From positions 1,602,152 to 1,666,151 of the forward strand of contig JAUJYN010000014.1 of the NCBI GenBank assembly GCA_030737835.1: a stretch of 64,000 bases of DNA, written 5' to 3'. The notes below the pieces were generated by a model. It saw nothing but the letters and a program-made list of their open reading frames with translations. It ran no database searches and was not told where the DNA came from. The DNA comes from Acorus gramineus (lineage: Eukaryota; Streptophyta; Magnoliopsida; Acorales; Acoraceae). Each line of letters begins with the position of its first letter. The stretch's first letter is position 1. Shown in pieces: positions 33,444 through 47,865 of the stretch. Made by a program: the position numbers and the translations under genes.

Positions 33444-34082
33444 GGGTTTTTTTTATATTTTTAGGTTATTATAAACTATATGATTTAGTGGTCGATCCCT
33501 CAATTTTTCATATTTCGGTTTAAGTCCCTAGATTTAAAGAGTATGTTTTTTATTAATCCCTCAAAGGGACTTATCCCTAAATAATTTGATTTTTTTTTTA
33601 TCCCTCTCTAGTAGGGGCCGGTAAACGAATCAAGCCGCTCGGGCTCGGTTTGGTTTGAGCTAGTTCAGACTCATTCAATTAGATAAATGAGTGATCTTGA
33701 ATAATTTTTAAAGCCCGATTAGGCTCGGGACTTGGATCGAGCTTCATTTTGTATTTAAACTTGACTCGTTTGTGTTATAAAAAACTTGTTAAAGCTTGAC
33801 TCAACTTCTTTGTAAAATCAGAACATTAAATCAATACAAAGTTATGTTCGTTTAGGTTCATGAACTTATCTCATTTAGGCTAAAATTTTGTTTTCAACCC
33901 CTAAAAACACTAAAATGAAGAAGAATATTAGGCTTGTGAGCTCGGCTCGTTTACCACCCCTACTCCCCAGGGACTAAAAGGAATAGATCCGTTAAATATG
34001 GAGGCTTAAATTGAAATATGAAGAAGTGAGGGATCAATCACTAAATCATATAGTTTATGGAGACTTAAAAATAAAAAAACCC
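33444..34082. mobile_element. Mutator-like MITE with long terminal inverted repeats
   Basis: Left end GGGTTTTTTTTATATTTTTAGG and right end CTTAAAAATAAAAAAACCC open inverted repeats of about 110 bp (both contain AAACTATATGATTTAGTG, GATCCCTCA and a TTCATATTT(C)-x-TTTAAG block). A 9-bp duplication ATATATATA flanks it (33435-33443 and 34083-34091), though TA-rich flanks make that weak. Long inverted repeats plus 9 bp suggest a MULE-derived MITE. It is non-coding. Confidence 0.75.
33612..33962. mobile_element. hAT-like MITE nested in the Mutator-like MITE
   Basis: Ends TAGGGGCCGGTAAACGA and TCGTTTACCACCCCTA form an inverted repeat typical of plant hAT MITEs (TAGGGGTGG-x-AAACGAG). Flanked by an 8-bp near-duplication CTCTCTAG / CTCCCCAG (6 of 8). 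The interior has GCTCGGGCTCGG and GTGAGCTCGGCTCG. Confidence 0.7.
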
Positions 34083-34091
34083 ATATATATA

Positions 34092-34615
34092 TTTTCAGTT
34101 CTGCTATATGGGTCCTAAACTTTATGCCTCAATGAGAAGCTCCAATAAGTGTTATTATCTAATTGGTTCTTTGTTTGATTTTTTAAAAATATAAAAACAA
34201 CAAAGAGAATACTATCTTTTTTTTAAATTTAAATTTTTTAAATAAAAAAAAAATCCTTCTGATTGGTAATGTATAAACATTTTCCAATACAACTGAGGTG
34301 ATACTGACGGGTCAAAGGAATGTGTGCGGGAAGAATTGAACAAGAAATGTCTTAAATTAGCTTCCTAACTAAAAGATATCGCCTTGAAACACTGAGCCAT
34401 TGATCTATTTTTTAGTAAACAGCGACGAAGCATGCCACTATCCCTTTTCTCATATTTTGAAAAATTCATTTTTTACTTTCCTATGTCATCCGTTATGTCA
34501 AAAATTCATTCCAACTGGCCTCCTCATTTCTGGCTATTAGTGTCACTGCCCTTGGATTTCTCTCGTCACCCTCTATTATATGAGAGATGAATCGGCTACC
34601 TTACGAGATAAACTA
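34092..34615. other. AT-rich non-coding DNA
   Basis: No coding, RNA or repeat signal recognised between the MITE and the start of the mitochondrial-like block. Confidence 0.4.
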
Positions 34616-34654
34616 AAAAAAAGTGAATCAAATTGTTCTGAAAGTTATCATTGA

Positions 34655-34760
34655 ATTACTCTTTTTAACCCCTGAAAGGGGCAAACCCCGAAGGGGCCAA
34701 GGCCTCGCAGAGACCACTTCTCCCTCGCGAGGGGGCAACCCTCGGAGAGACGAGTTAATG
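34655..34760. repeat. Inverted repeat, left arm (partner 44930-45040)
   Basis: Contains TTTTTAACCCCTGAAAGGGG, CCGAAGGGGCCAAGGCCTCG, CAGAGACCACTTCTCC and CCCTCGGAGAGACGAG. The reverse complement recurs at 44930-45040 with few differences, and extends outward to GTGAATCAAATTG. A looser copy lies at about 41246-41340. Confidence 0.8.
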
Positions 34761-35319
34761 AGTTGGCACGGGAGTAAGATGTGCCGGGTCAGGGCACGAG
34801 AAAACGAGTTAATGAGTTAATGATCAACTATCAAGACTGAATTCATGAGTTAATGAGTTCTTGATAAGGAAGATAAACCCTCTAATAAGGGATAAACGAA
34901 GTCATAATATTAATAATAGGATAACAAACCTCTACAAAACTGTCTATGATAAGTTAACTCCCGCTACCAAAGGGCGGTTACCAATAAGGTCTATTGGTAA
35001 TACTAAATAAAAGAGAGGATATTCAATGTAGCATGACTAGCTCAGAGCCATATACTAACCTCTCTTTGTTAGGCAATAAGCGAAGTAAAGCGCAAGTTGG
35101 GTTACCCTGACTATTAATAATCTCTTTGCCAAACAAAGAGAGGTTAGGCAATACCAATAATCTCTTTGCTATTAACAATGGGCGGTTACCCATTCCTTCC
35201 TTTGATCAATTTCTATCAATTTCTATCGTAAGTCTATGTGTATCATTTTTACTTCCCTTAAACACAGACTTTATTGACGCAGATGCATTTAGAGGGATCG
35301 ACCATAATATCTGGGAACC

Positions 35320-35956
<637 letters not shown>

Positions 35957-36078
35957 TCAGCACAATTTTTACTACTTTTTTTAGTATTTTTTTCAGGCAT
36001 AAAACAACTAAAAAACAACAACAAAAAACTCACTGAAAAGTAGACTTTTGACACGAACAATGTCGTAGATACCGTCGG

Positions 36079-36355
36079 CGCCGAACACCGCAACCTGTAC
36101 TTAAAAAAGGGTACCTTGACAAGTTGCGGTACAAGAAGGCGGCGCCCTTATCGGCTCAACAGGCCGCTGCCCGAGTTATCCGTTATCGAACTCCTCTAGG
36201 AACGTTTAACATCAATGCTCAGATAAAAGTTGCTTGTTGGGCTACGGAGTGGGGACAGGTTCGGACGCGGGGGAAACCCCGCTCTCTGTGTCTCTGGCGG
36301 GCATCGACCCGTGACGGCGGAGCAAAGAACCTAAGGTATACTGGGGGTTCCCGGA
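36079..36355. repeat. Inverted repeat arm (partner 35320-35585)
   Basis: Reverse complement of the arm beside cox1; the pair is separated by about 490 bp, including the cox1 fragment. Confidence 0.8.
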
Positions 36356-36679
36356 CTAAGTCTTGAAGTTTGACCGAAAGGAGGGCTCAAGGGTAGTCCG
36401 GGCGGACACAACCGACCGAAGCGACTGACCGACCGAGGACCGTGGGCCTCACCCACGGAGGGAGAACTCCCTGTGAACAACAAAAGCTAAAGGAAAGAGA
36501 AAACAGAAGATAAGAAGAGAGTTCAATGGAAGATTGAAAGATGGAAGCGGAAGCTAAAATCTTTTTTTTTTCCATCGTTGTCTCTTCGAGGATGTCTGTT
36601 AAACACAAGGAAGTAACACAAGGCAGGGACACAAGGCCGGCCGGAAGTTAATACTTGAACTGAAAGAAAGAAAAGCACA

Positions 36680-36811
36680 TAAATCACCGTTGGCATATGA
36701 GCACTTCTTTCTTTTTGCTCTCTTTTCCTTTGTAATTGTTAGACACAGGGAGGGAAGGAGCGAGTAAGGTAATTCTGTTACTCCCAGGCACCAAGGGAAG
36801 CAGAGCGGATA
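36680..36811. repeat. Direct repeat within the mitochondrial-like block (copy at 37066-37196)
   Basis: About 130 bp almost identical between the two places (TTGGCATATGAGCACTTC ... CCAAGGGAAGCAGAGCGGAT). The end of the second copy leads into AGCCCTCTCCTCCCGGAGG, which recurs at about 37590-37650 and in reverse near 41540-41570. Confidence 0.85.
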
Positions 36812-39800
36812 AAAACAAAGAGAGGTTAGGCAATAAGGAATGACGACGAACAAACGAAATACCAATAATCTTTACTGCTAGATTACCAAATTCGAAATAA
36901 GCGAAGTAAGGCGCAAGTTGGGTTACCCTGATTTAGTATTACCAATAGATCTATCAAAGTTCGCATTCTGGGTAGCGGACGCTGTGAAACGTATAACTCC
37001 TAGGGTAAAAGTTGTTACATATTACTAGGTAAGTTGATAAACGCTATATAAAATTTATATCAGTAAATCACTGTTGGCATATGAGCACTTCTTTCTTTTT
37101 GCTCTCTTTTCCTTTGTAATTGTTAGACACAGGGAGGGAAGGAGCGAGTAAGGTAATTCTGTTACTCCCAGGCACCAAGGGAAGCAGAGCGGATAGCCCT
37201 CTCCTCCCGGAGGGGGGATACTGGTATACATGAGACTGTTTAGCTTCTTGAGACCCCAAAAGGTGTTTAAGGCCCCGGTAGCAGGGTGAAAGAAAGATGT
37301 GAGATGTGACAAGGTAAAATTATTGAGTTCAATGGTTAAACTCAACTTGATATTAGCGTTCGGGGACGTCTATCTCTTTTCGACATGGTTAGTATATGGC
37401 TCTGGGCTAGTCATGCTACATGGGGTAGGAATAAAGAAAACTTCGAACTATGGATCCCCTTCTTTTTCTTTGTTTTAAAAGGAACGAAGCTCCACCATCT
37501 TACGCAGGTACCAAACGTTTCGCTTAATGCGGGCTGTATCCGGAAAACGGAGTGAGACTTCTTCTTTTAAGTCTGAAAGCAGAAGCAAAGCGGATAGCCC
37601 TCTCCCCCCGAAGGGGGGATACTGGTATACATGAGACTGTTTAGCTTCCTTTTCTCAAGATTAATCTTCAGACTATAAAACTATGGACTTCGTTATGCCT
37701 TTTATCGAGGGAAGTTACTACTTGTTGATAATGAGTTATCGATTGTTTTATAGTCTTGTGTATCATTTTTACTTGGTGCCTATAAAGACAGAAACTAAAC
37801 AGTCTTAACATTGCTTTTTCTAATAAATGTTACATTGCTTTCTGTCTTTATAGACAGAAAGCAAAGAGATTATTTATTACAAATAATAGTCAGGGTAACC
37901 TCTTTGTTCTTTACTGCTAGATTACCCCATTGTTAAAGGAAGGGGTAATCTAGCAGTAAAGGATTAATAAGAGAAGAAAGGATTTCTTTTCTTTATAGTT
38001 ACAGAAGGGGTGCGGGCGATATTTAGTATTGATACTGTATTAGCACCCCCCTTTTCCCGAGCTATCGTCTCACATCAACTTTTTCAGTTCTTTAATTTTC
38101 GCGATGCTTCTTTTTCATTAAAATCGAACCTTGAGCAGGAAATAGAATTGGATCAAAGTGATGGTCCAGTAAGTAGAAGACATAGTTTCAACCGGGATCA
38201 ACAAAGTCGTAATTAGTGGGATTCCCTATGGCCTTGCATTGATGCAGACGATTTCCCTACTTTTTCCATTTACAGATGCGATTGAGCAACCTAGCGACTC
38301 ATTTCCCTTCTTTGATTCCTACAGAATTGTTTGTGTCTCATCTACCCATTCTTGGAATAAGAGGACACCTATGGTCAGATTCATAACCCGAACTCCCTCT
38401 TCAAATCAAAATTTCGTCTAGTAGTTGGATCTATAACTCTAGTCACTGCATACTCTTAGTGAAAACAGTGCACTCGGACCTTTAACAAACGCTCTGCTTT
38501 CCTTAATCTGTCTCCTATTACTTTGACTCCATTACTCATACAATTGAAACAACCCATAGCAAAACAGATGATAGAGAAGCGACGAGGGATGCAGGTTGAT
38601 GACGATTTTTACACTTCAACTTCGCTCACCTCAATTAAGTGACGAGAGAGTAATGATTACCGTTTCCAGGAATAGAGTACAACAAAGTGGCGGAGTTCAT
38701 AACTTAGTTATTCTTTCCGACCGAAGCTAAGGTTATTAAATATATTCCCTACGACGAGAAATCTTACATACGGAATTTCCTGATCAAAAAAGTACTCACA
38801 AAGATGCTCCTAAAAGAATAATAAATTACCTACCAGCAATTACCGTTTGTTTCACTAACATATGACCCTCTACTCTTGTTTAAACTTTTAGTTATAGGTT
38901 ACCGACGGGAGGTGCGTAGCATCTTGATCCATTGCCTTATACACCTTTTACTTATCCCTCAACTTCCGAAACCACCACACCAAGAATAGAATAAAGACAG
39001 AAGGTGCGTAGCATCTTACAACATTTAGAAGCAAGCCCTTCGTTAGGAGATTGAACTACCTACGTGTTCGTGCTCCTTTACGGACGGATTATCCAGATGA
39101 TGCTTACCCCTTCGTCTACTATAGCTTTTACCCTTTTATGCCAAATAAGACGTATTTTTCCAGTATCTACACCAAGAGTGGAAGCGTTAGCATCTCTATT
39201 TCAATATCCTCTACGATAGATTTCCAGCAAATGACTGGAGCATCACCCCTTGCCTAGATCCTCTAACCATAGGTGTGTGCTTTGATCCTTTCTTCATCCC
39301 AAAACCAGCATCAGTAGAATCCGTTAACCCAGTAAGAGTCAGAGCCGAAACCCTCGCCCTTGGTGTTTAGCTTTTTTCTACCGACGACAAAAGGTGCGAA
39401 GCTACAAGAGTTTTTTCAGGTATCGAAGAAAAAGTTTTAATTGGGGACAGTTTACTAGATCTTGAGGGAATCCGGTAGTGTAAGTAAAGAGGCGAAATCT
39501 ATCGCTTTACTTCGTTCAGTTTGTGACCTATTCTCAAGGAGGTATTGTTGGACGCTATCCTTACTTTGTTCAAAATACCGATCTCTTTGTCTCTAAAAGA
39601 CCATATATAGTTTTCGATATCTACTTCTAGAATATAACTAAATGAAAAGGTTCTTTATAGTAATGCTTTTAGTCGTTTCGTTCGTTGTAAAAGTGTTTAT
39701 CTCGGCACACTTTGTGTTCTAAAGAAAGGTCTAAATGGTAAAAAACAACATCATTATACCTATTGTCGAAAACATTCATACAAGACGTTCAGAACAAGAT

Positions 39801-41710
39801 GACTTTAAGAACCTAAAATAGTTTTAGGCCGAATGAAAGAAAAATTCTCTTGTTTAATATTAGTTCATAGAAGCAATACTTCATTCATTTAGGTAGATCG
39901 GTTTAGAGCCTAACCCCAACAACCTACAGAGTGGTTTGATAAGTCCAACAGTGTACGTGGTAAATAAGTTAAACTCGATCTATCTTCCCTTATCTGTTAT
40001 AATATATTCAACAGTTCTACGTACAACTAAATAAATTATTATGAAACCGGTTCAAGGCTTGAGTAGGAACCAAATCCCTTCTGTTAATTGAATAAGATAT
40101 GCCCTCATTCAGTGACACCGATCAGTCTAACTTTTGATTGAGAGAAGCTAGAGTACCCTTCTTATTAGTCAAAGAGCGCATACTTTTATTATCGATAAAA
40201 GATTTAGACGTCCTGACCTCTTTTGTTTAGGTCTTTGGCTCGCTACACTCGATCGTTCACTACGCTTTCACTGAATTCCCCACTATTCCATTCCTATTAA
40301 GTAAGACTAGCTTCACTCGACCCGCTCTTTGCCTGCCTTATTAATCATTCATTTCCTTAATTATTTACCTTTCTTATACTCGTCACTCATATCGAATCCT
40401 TAACACAGTAAAATAAGAAGAGACTCATGTTTAATAGTTCGCTATGGTTCTAAAATGTATGATTAACTCATTAAGCGTCATCGAGTTACTAACGTTAAAA
40501 GAGACTAAGGAATTCTGCTCATGAATAAACATCCTTATAACTGGTTCCTTGTTGTTTATGACTTGGAGCTACAGATTCGGCAATTTACTCATGATCTCCG
40601 TAACGAAACATTGTTTACGACATTCTTGTTGTTGTTTTTGTTGCTTTTTTTTGTTTAGTATTTTGCCTATACCCCCGAAGGATGGGTGCTCTTTCCTCAT
40701 AATAATTGCTAAAAGAAAAAGAGAAAACTCTCGAAGGAAAGTGAAGTGAGCAGTCAATCTGCGAACGAACGATCTTTCTCATCTTATCTCTTTGGGCTAG
40801 GGGAGCGGGAGTACACTAAAGCAACCCGATACCCGAAGCCAAACAGAGAGAATAACTAAATGCTCAAAGAGACAACTTAACTGAGCTAAATGAATAATCG
40901 ATAAAAGGCGTTCCGATTAGCTGCTTGTTGTACCGCAACTTGTCAAGGTACCCTTTTTAAGTACAGGTTGCGGTGTTCGGCGCCGACGATATCTACGACA
41001 TTCCCGTTGTTGTTTTGTTGCTTGAGTTTGAGTTTTTTTTTGTTGCTTTTTGTTAGAGTTTTTTTGTTGTTTTGTTGCCTTTTTTTTATTAGTTATGCCT
41101 GAACCTCTCTGTTAAAGGAAGGGGTGCGGGCGATAATTGAAAAGATAGCCCGAAACCCGAAACCAAACAGATAGGCAATTACTGAGCTAAATCAATAACA
41201 AATAAAAAACAGTAAAAATGATACTGAAAGTGCCTCGTTTTATCTCCTTTTATCCCCCGTAAGGGGGCAACCCCCGCAGGGGGCAAAGGCCTCGCAGAGA
41301 CAACTTCCCCCCACAGGGGTATAAACCCTCGGAGAGACAACAATGAGTTCATGAGTTCCTGAGTTACTGAGTTAATGAGTTCATGATCAACCATCGATAG
41401 AGAGTTCATGAGTTAACTCATTATCAACAAGTACTAACTTCCCTCGATAAAGGCATAACGAATTCCATAGTTTTATAGTCTGAAGAGTCATCTTGATAAA
41501 AGAATGAACAAATCGCAACTGTATACCATGAACAACCCCTCCGGGGGGAGAGGGCTATCCGCTTGCTTCCCTTCAAACCATGGGGGAGCTTCACTCTCTC
41601 ACTCTGCTCGTTCCCTCCCTACCCCCGACAAATGAAAGAAACAAACAAACAAACTGAAAGCTCAAGGTTTGAAGCAGTAACAAAAGTAAGTATCGCATGG
41701 GAGGCGTTCT

Positions 41711-44700
41711 TGTTATATATGTGTCACTTTTTGGCCTGCTGGTAACCGTTGGAGCATTTTGGCAGTTTTTGAGTTTTTTTCGTTTTTCGATCGGAACCGC
41801 AAAATTTTGGACTGTTAGCTATCGTCCTGTGTTTGAGGACTCCGATTGGAAATCTAACTGCATATTATGTGTCCTGGTGCCATTTTAAGCCACTCATGAA
41901 AATTTCATCGAATTCCGGTAACATTTCCAAAATTTCACAGTTTCGGGGCGTATCCGGGTTTTGACCGAGCGAGAAGTCATTGGGAGAGTTGACTCGGTCA
42001 AAGTGGGCCCATGACTTGGTCAACCCTTTTTGTTTTTTTGTGTGGTTGGGTTGACCTAAGTCAAATCCCACTTAAAGCCTTTAATCCTCACTTAAACCTA
42101 GATTAGCCCTAATTCAAGTGAGGTTTGACTATTTAATGAGATCTAAAAATGGTTGCCCACTATTCATCATCTTCCTCTTTTTGCTTTCTCTCTCCCCCTC
42201 TCTTTTTCAAGCTTTTGAGCCCCTTGGAGTGCCCAAACCTTAAAACCTAAAACATAGAAAGGGTAGATCCGGTCCCGATCTACACCCCGGTGTTTTCAAA
42301 TCCGAATTCCGGCGTGTCTAGCCCTTTCTTCCGCCCTCTCTTCTCCTCAGATCTGAGCCATTTCGGAGGTGGGAAGAGGTCTTGGTGGTGGAGACCCTTG
42401 GAGAGGCGTTTCGGTGCGCGGAGAGCAACCGAACATCCCTTCCTTCCCTTGGTAAGCTCTTCTTCCTCTTCTTTTTGTCTTAGATGCTTGTTAGGAGGGT
42501 GGTTTTGAGGTTGGGTGGTGGTCGGCGGCTGTGGGTGGCTGTCGGAGGTGGTTGGGGGCGGTCGGAGGCCGTTGGTGGCCGATGGGTGGTGGTAGAGGTG
42601 CTCGGGCAAGGTGGTTGGTGGTCTCGGGCAGGACAACAGCACAGGCAGCAGCACAGGCACAGGCGCAGCAAGCGGAGCAGCTGGCAGGGCGCGCGCGTGC
42701 GTGCGCGCGGGCGTGCGCTCGAGTGGAGCTGGAGGCCAGCAGGGCGCGCGTGCTGGGCGCTGGGCGCGAGTGTGCTGGGTGCTGGTCGAGTGGGCATGCG
42801 CTGGGTGTGCTGGGGGTGCTGGCCGGGTAGGCATGCGTGCAGGGTGTCGTGCGGGGCGCGCGCGGAGAGCTGCGAGGGGCGCAGGCGCGCTGTGCGCGCG
42901 CAGCGAGTCGGTGGAGTGCTGGGCGAGCGCGGGGTGCGCGCGGAGCGAGGCGAGGGCACGGCGAGGCAGCAGAGGTGCGCGCGGGGTGCGCGCGGGGCGA
43001 GGCACTGGGCGCGCGGGGCGTGTGATGTGCGTGCGGGCCAGCGTGGGGCGTGCGGTGTGCGCGTGGGCTGCTGCGATGGGGCGCAGTGGTCGCGCGGTGC
43101 ACTCGGGTGGCTCGGCGGCATGTCCAGGCGTGCGGGCAGGGGCCCGGCGGTGCATCCGGGGGCGGGTGGCCGTGCGGGTGGTTGCCGGGGGTGCGGGAGT
43201 GAGTCGGGGTGCTCGGGCTAACGTGCGTACGGGCCGTATGTACGTTTGCCCGAGTGTTGGGTATTTATTTGTGTATTTTGAGTATTTTGTGGTATTTGTG
43301 TATTTTACTCACCAAGTGGGTTACCCTGTCTTGCAGATCTTGACGGACGGTCGCGCGACGACCCGGTCACCGGTGAGTGGGACAACCCAACCCAGTTGGG
43401 AGGCGCTACATGCACTTGGGCGTGTACCGTCCTCCCCTGGGGCACATAGTTAATATTAACTGTTATATTGTAATCCATGCAAGCATGATTAATGTGTAGA
43501 ATGCATGCCACCCTAGACTTGTATGTTAGGGACTTGCACCCTTAGGATATGTGCATGAGCCGTGCATCCTGTCACCTCGTTATCATGCTAGGAAAGTATC
43601 GACCTATGCATGCGTCCTATTAGTTTGATTTATTTAATTAAATGCAAGCTTGTGATATTATTAGCATGCCTTGGGGAATATAAGGGGGCCTTGCGAGGTT
43701 AACATTGAGACCCGGGTTAGGGTACTCCGTGTTCCTTGTTTGGTTGGCGGGATGTCCTACATCGGGAACTCAGGTTGCCCTCCCAAGGTCTCTTTTCCTC
43801 ATTATTATCTTATGTATTCCCCGCATCTTGGTTATGCGCGCTGGTGGAATTCTGAAGAATTCAAGACATTAGAGTAGTAGAGATGTGCTGTCAGCGGATC
43901 CGAGTGGATCATATGCGATGGATAGGCTGTTTTGTTCCCTTCGTTGGATCCGTGTAGAGACTACCTCAGCGTTAGAAAGGTTGTCCCGTGCAGGGGCTCC
44001 CATCAGTAGGCACCTCCTGATTTGGTAGAAGGACTGTGCTGAATGTGGGAGTGGCCAAACGACCTACGGAGTGGGGAGAGACTATCGGTGGACCAAGGGT
44101 GACCAACAGCCTAGTCAGTCCCAAGAGCCTATGTCACCTATTGAGGGGTGAGGGTGAGGGTATGGTGGGCCGGCGATGTGGCGATCCACTGGATTGTGTA
44201 AGGGTGATTATCAGCCTATTAAGTCCCAACATCCTTTGTCACCTATTGAGGGGTGAGGGTGAGGGTGAGGGTATGGCGGTTCGGTGATGTAACGAACCCC
44301 CGGATTTGTGTTGTTTATGCCACTTTGAGGCTAGTGACTTGATTAAATGTGGTTAATATAAACTGTATGCATGGGTTGTGCTATTCACTGAGCGTGTGGC
44401 TCACCCCTCGCATAATTATTTTCTCCAGTGATTACCGAGGCGGACTTGAAGGAGGAGCTTCCCGAGCGACTACACCAGTAGCGGAGTAGCGCCACGTCCC
44501 TCGAGTTTTGAGGCCATCAGCATCCTTCTCTTTCATTGTATGTATATATTTCTGTGCTTGGGCACCCAGTTTGGATTGTATTTGGATGTATTGTGGATAT
44601 ATTGGCTCTCACAGGACGTATGATTATGTATCGAGTCTGTAAAGTGTTGTTGATTTACAGATTCAGTCTTTTGCTTCCACTTTTCTGTGTATACATCATG

Positions 44701-44827
44701 TCAGCCCTTTTGTTGTCTGTGTTGTCTTTTGCTGTTGTTTATGGTATATTATTGATCCCCTGTATTGACTGCTGATATCATGTATACCCTTGCCGCGTCT
44801 CGGGGACGGCCGCCCTGGGGCGTGACA
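41711..44827 (+). mobile_element. Family A LTR-like element, copy 3
   Basis: TGTTATATATGTGTCAC ... GGGGCGTGACA, 3117 bp, inserted in the mitochondrial-like block with a near duplication GTTCT (41706-41710) / GTTCC (44828-44832). Donor GTAAGC at 42452, CpG-rich variable stretch about 42680-43210, acceptor CTTGCAG ending 43336, mini-exon 43337-43372, donor GTGAGTGG at 43373, acceptor TTTTCTCCAG ending 44428, CAGTAG at 44476. The leader palindrome is degraded. Its presence shows family A was still moving after the mitochondrial-like DNA had arrived. Confidence 0.8.
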
Positions 44828-44929
44828 GTTCCGATTAGCTGCGTGTTGTTCTATCCAACGTTAATATTATATGTTACAGAAAAGGGTTTAGAATTCAGTA
44901 TTGATAGTTGATCATTAACTCATTAACTC

Positions 44930-45040
44930 GTCTCTCCGAGGGTTGCCCCCTCGCGGGGGAGAAGTGGTCTCTGCGAGGCCTTGGCCCCCTTCGGGGGTTT
45001 CCCCTTTCAGGGGTTAAAAAAGGAATTCAACGATGACTTT
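44930..45040. repeat. Inverted repeat, right arm (partner 34655-34760)
   Basis: Reverse complement of the left arm; the two arms lie close to the outer parts of the block. Just beyond, 45160-45215 is the reverse complement of about 40515-40570 (AATAAACATCCTTATAACTG). Confidence 0.8.
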
Positions 45041-45229
45041 CAGGACAATTTGATTCACTTTTTTAAGTTTATTCATTTAGCTCAGTTAAGCTGTCTCTTC
45101 GAGCATTTAGTTATTCTCTCTGTTTGGCTTCGAGTATTGGGCTGCTTTAGTGTACGCTCCAAGTCATAAACAACAAGGAACCAGTTATAAGGATGTTTAT
45201 TCATGAGCAGAATTCCTACCCTGGTTTGT

Positions 45230-45710
45230 GCCAATTTGTACAGGGTAGGTGGGCGCCGTAGCCGAAGCTTTCTGTCATGTGGGGTGCTGACGATGCATGA
45301 AGCGGGGATAGTCACCCATGCACGGCTTATTTCATAGATAGCTGCGTGACCCAAAAGGCCGCGGTTCCTTAACAACAGAAAGATCGCCTCAGGGCTTAGT
45401 AATCATGAGGGTACCTAAGATGAACAGCAACCCAGGGATAGCGGCATATGATGGGACCCATACTGGATGAATGGGCAGAGAAATGTACTCGGTCATTGGA
45501 AGCGGTAGGCTTTGTCTTCACTTTGTTTATCACCGCTACTCCCCTTAATCACATACATATGGTCTATGGTGTGGGCCAAACTCCCCTTATGTACGACGGA
45601 AAAACTTCGTGTCAGCAAGATGGGAAAAGGGAAAGATCATTCGGAACGAGAACATGGGTACCAGATAGTATTATTACAGGCTATATCCTCTTTGTCTTAC
45701 ATAATTGAGT
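45230..45710. other. Mitochondrial-like stretch without recognised gene
   Basis: Contains GGGTAGGTGGGCGCCGTAGC and ATGCACGGCTTATTTCATAG and an open plus-strand frame at 45448-45708 (86 codons). I could not assign it to an exon, intron or RNA of the plant mitochondrion. Confidence 0.3.
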
Positions 45711-47865
45711 AATTACTCTCAACTTCGTCGCCAGCACCTTTTCTTTTAATATTCTTGCATCCCCGAGTTTATTTTATATTAATATTAAAACTCATAATAA
45801 AATAATTAATAAAAAACATACGGTGCAGCCCGGCGATAAGGCTTAGATCTGCATTTACTTTACCAACCGCTCCCTGACCCGGTGCAAAAGACATAGAAGG
45901 ACGATTTCCATTTTACTAAATAAAGAAAAGAAAACGAAATTACGCCTTACACAGCAGGACCAGCTTCGTTCGGTGAGGAAGATGAGAGTGCAGGGAGACA
46001 GACATACCAATCAATCTGTTTTATCATTGTTCATAAATACAGTATACGTAACGAACCTCACTTATACTTTAATATCGATGCTTGAAAGACAGGATTTACG
46101 CTTGTTATGCACACTACAAATAACCTCACTCTGCACGATCGACTATTGCTTATCTTTTTATTATTCCTATTCTTTTGATTCTCTTTCTTTTTCTGCTGAC
46201 AAGGATAGTTATTACGCTCGCTTCGAACAAGACCGAAATAAGGGCCTGGCTTCTTCTTGGTATGTCGCTTGAACTAGATAAACTCCCTCTCCTCGCTATC
46301 AAAGTAGACGTAACCCTCATTCTTCAGACTGAACTGACTACCTCTCAACTGCACATGTAGTAGGTCTAGGTAAAAGGAGAGATAAAAGAGGATAAACAAG
46401 GTAGTATGTTACAGAAAAAAGGATTGTATGTTACAGAAAGAAATTCATTAGTCGAGTCTGATCTCTTAGCGAATTCAGTTTCTTACTCTAAATACAGGTG
46501 TAAAGGTTAAAGATATCGATTACTGTCTTTAGGGGTGAGGGGAGCGAAGTGAGGAAAGTTTAGGATTTCTGGATAAGGGGTTTCAAAAGCACTTGCTGCA
46601 GCCCCAAAAGATAGGGTTTTTATCACTTTTTTCATAATCATAAGAAAAATAACGTTTTAACTAAGGCGACCTCCGGGAGAATCTTTCACAATAGGAGCTT
46701 GAACTCTAATCATGAGACGGCAGGGAGTTAGTCGACCGTATATAGGGTATAGGGAGGTTATTGACAACTAGTTAAACTTTGTCAACTTTTGATCCGATAA
46801 TAAATTAGACCTCGCTTCTTTGTCACCTTACTTCGTAACCCTTATGACCTAACTTCGTTCTCTTTTTGGCTTTCTTCAAATGCATAGAAAAACTTTTTCA
46901 TTTCTAGATTGTTCTAAACTTTATAACTTTGGAACATGGGCAAGAAATCTTATTTTTAGGTCTATTTCAATAATCTTAGACTTTCTCTTTGTTCGGGGAG
47001 TAGAACAGAAAATGAAAAGGTTAGAGACATTGATTTATAGGAAGACCATAATATTGCTATTGAGGAAATTAGGTCCATGTTATAGAGTCGCGTACTATCC
47101 ATTTCAGTATTGATAGTTACAGAAAGAGAGGGTAGGCTATCGTCTTTTCTTTATAAGGGATTTTACATACAATCCCTTATTTCTCTCTCTGGGCTAGGGT
47201 TCGGGCGTACACAAAAGCAGCCCGATACCCGAAGCCGAACAGAGAGAATAAACCCTTGGAGAGCCAACAAAGGAGTTACTTCCTTGTGTTAACCTCGTAG
47301 AGACAACGATGGAAAAAAAAAAGATTTTAGCTTTCGCTTATCTCTTTAAATCCTCCATTGAAGTCTCCTCTTATCTTCCGATAGAGCTCCTCTCTCGAGA
47401 AAGTCTATCGAAAGACCCTTTCTTATCTTTCGTTTGTTTGTTGTTTGTTGTTTTTGAGTCAATCATAGAGAGTTCTCCCTCCGTGGGTCCGCTCGTTCCC
47501 TCCCTGTGACTGACAATTCTAAACAATCAAACAAACAACTGAAAGAAATGAGTTATCAACACAAAGAAAGTAAAGGAATGGGCGCAGTAGTAGCTCCTGG
47601 GCGAGCCCATGGTTGCGATGGAGTTAAAGCTGTTTAAAACCTCTTCCTTGTGTTACTTCCTTGTGTTAAAGAGACATCCTCGAAGAGACAACGATGGAAA
47701 AAAAACTAATTTTAGCTTTCGCTTTCTCTTAGTGAAATCTTCCATGCCCCCTCTCCGAGCTTCTATCGTAAGACCCCTTTCTTATCTTTCGTTTGTTGTT
47801 TCGAATTTGGTACATTGACTGTACCAAATTTGGCCTATTCGGCCTCCACCTCCTCCGACCTCCAG

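Noticed and set aside
36124..36366. 80-codon ORF in the inverted repeat of the mitochondrial-like block
   Set aside because: No recognised domain, and its partner arm does not keep the frame.
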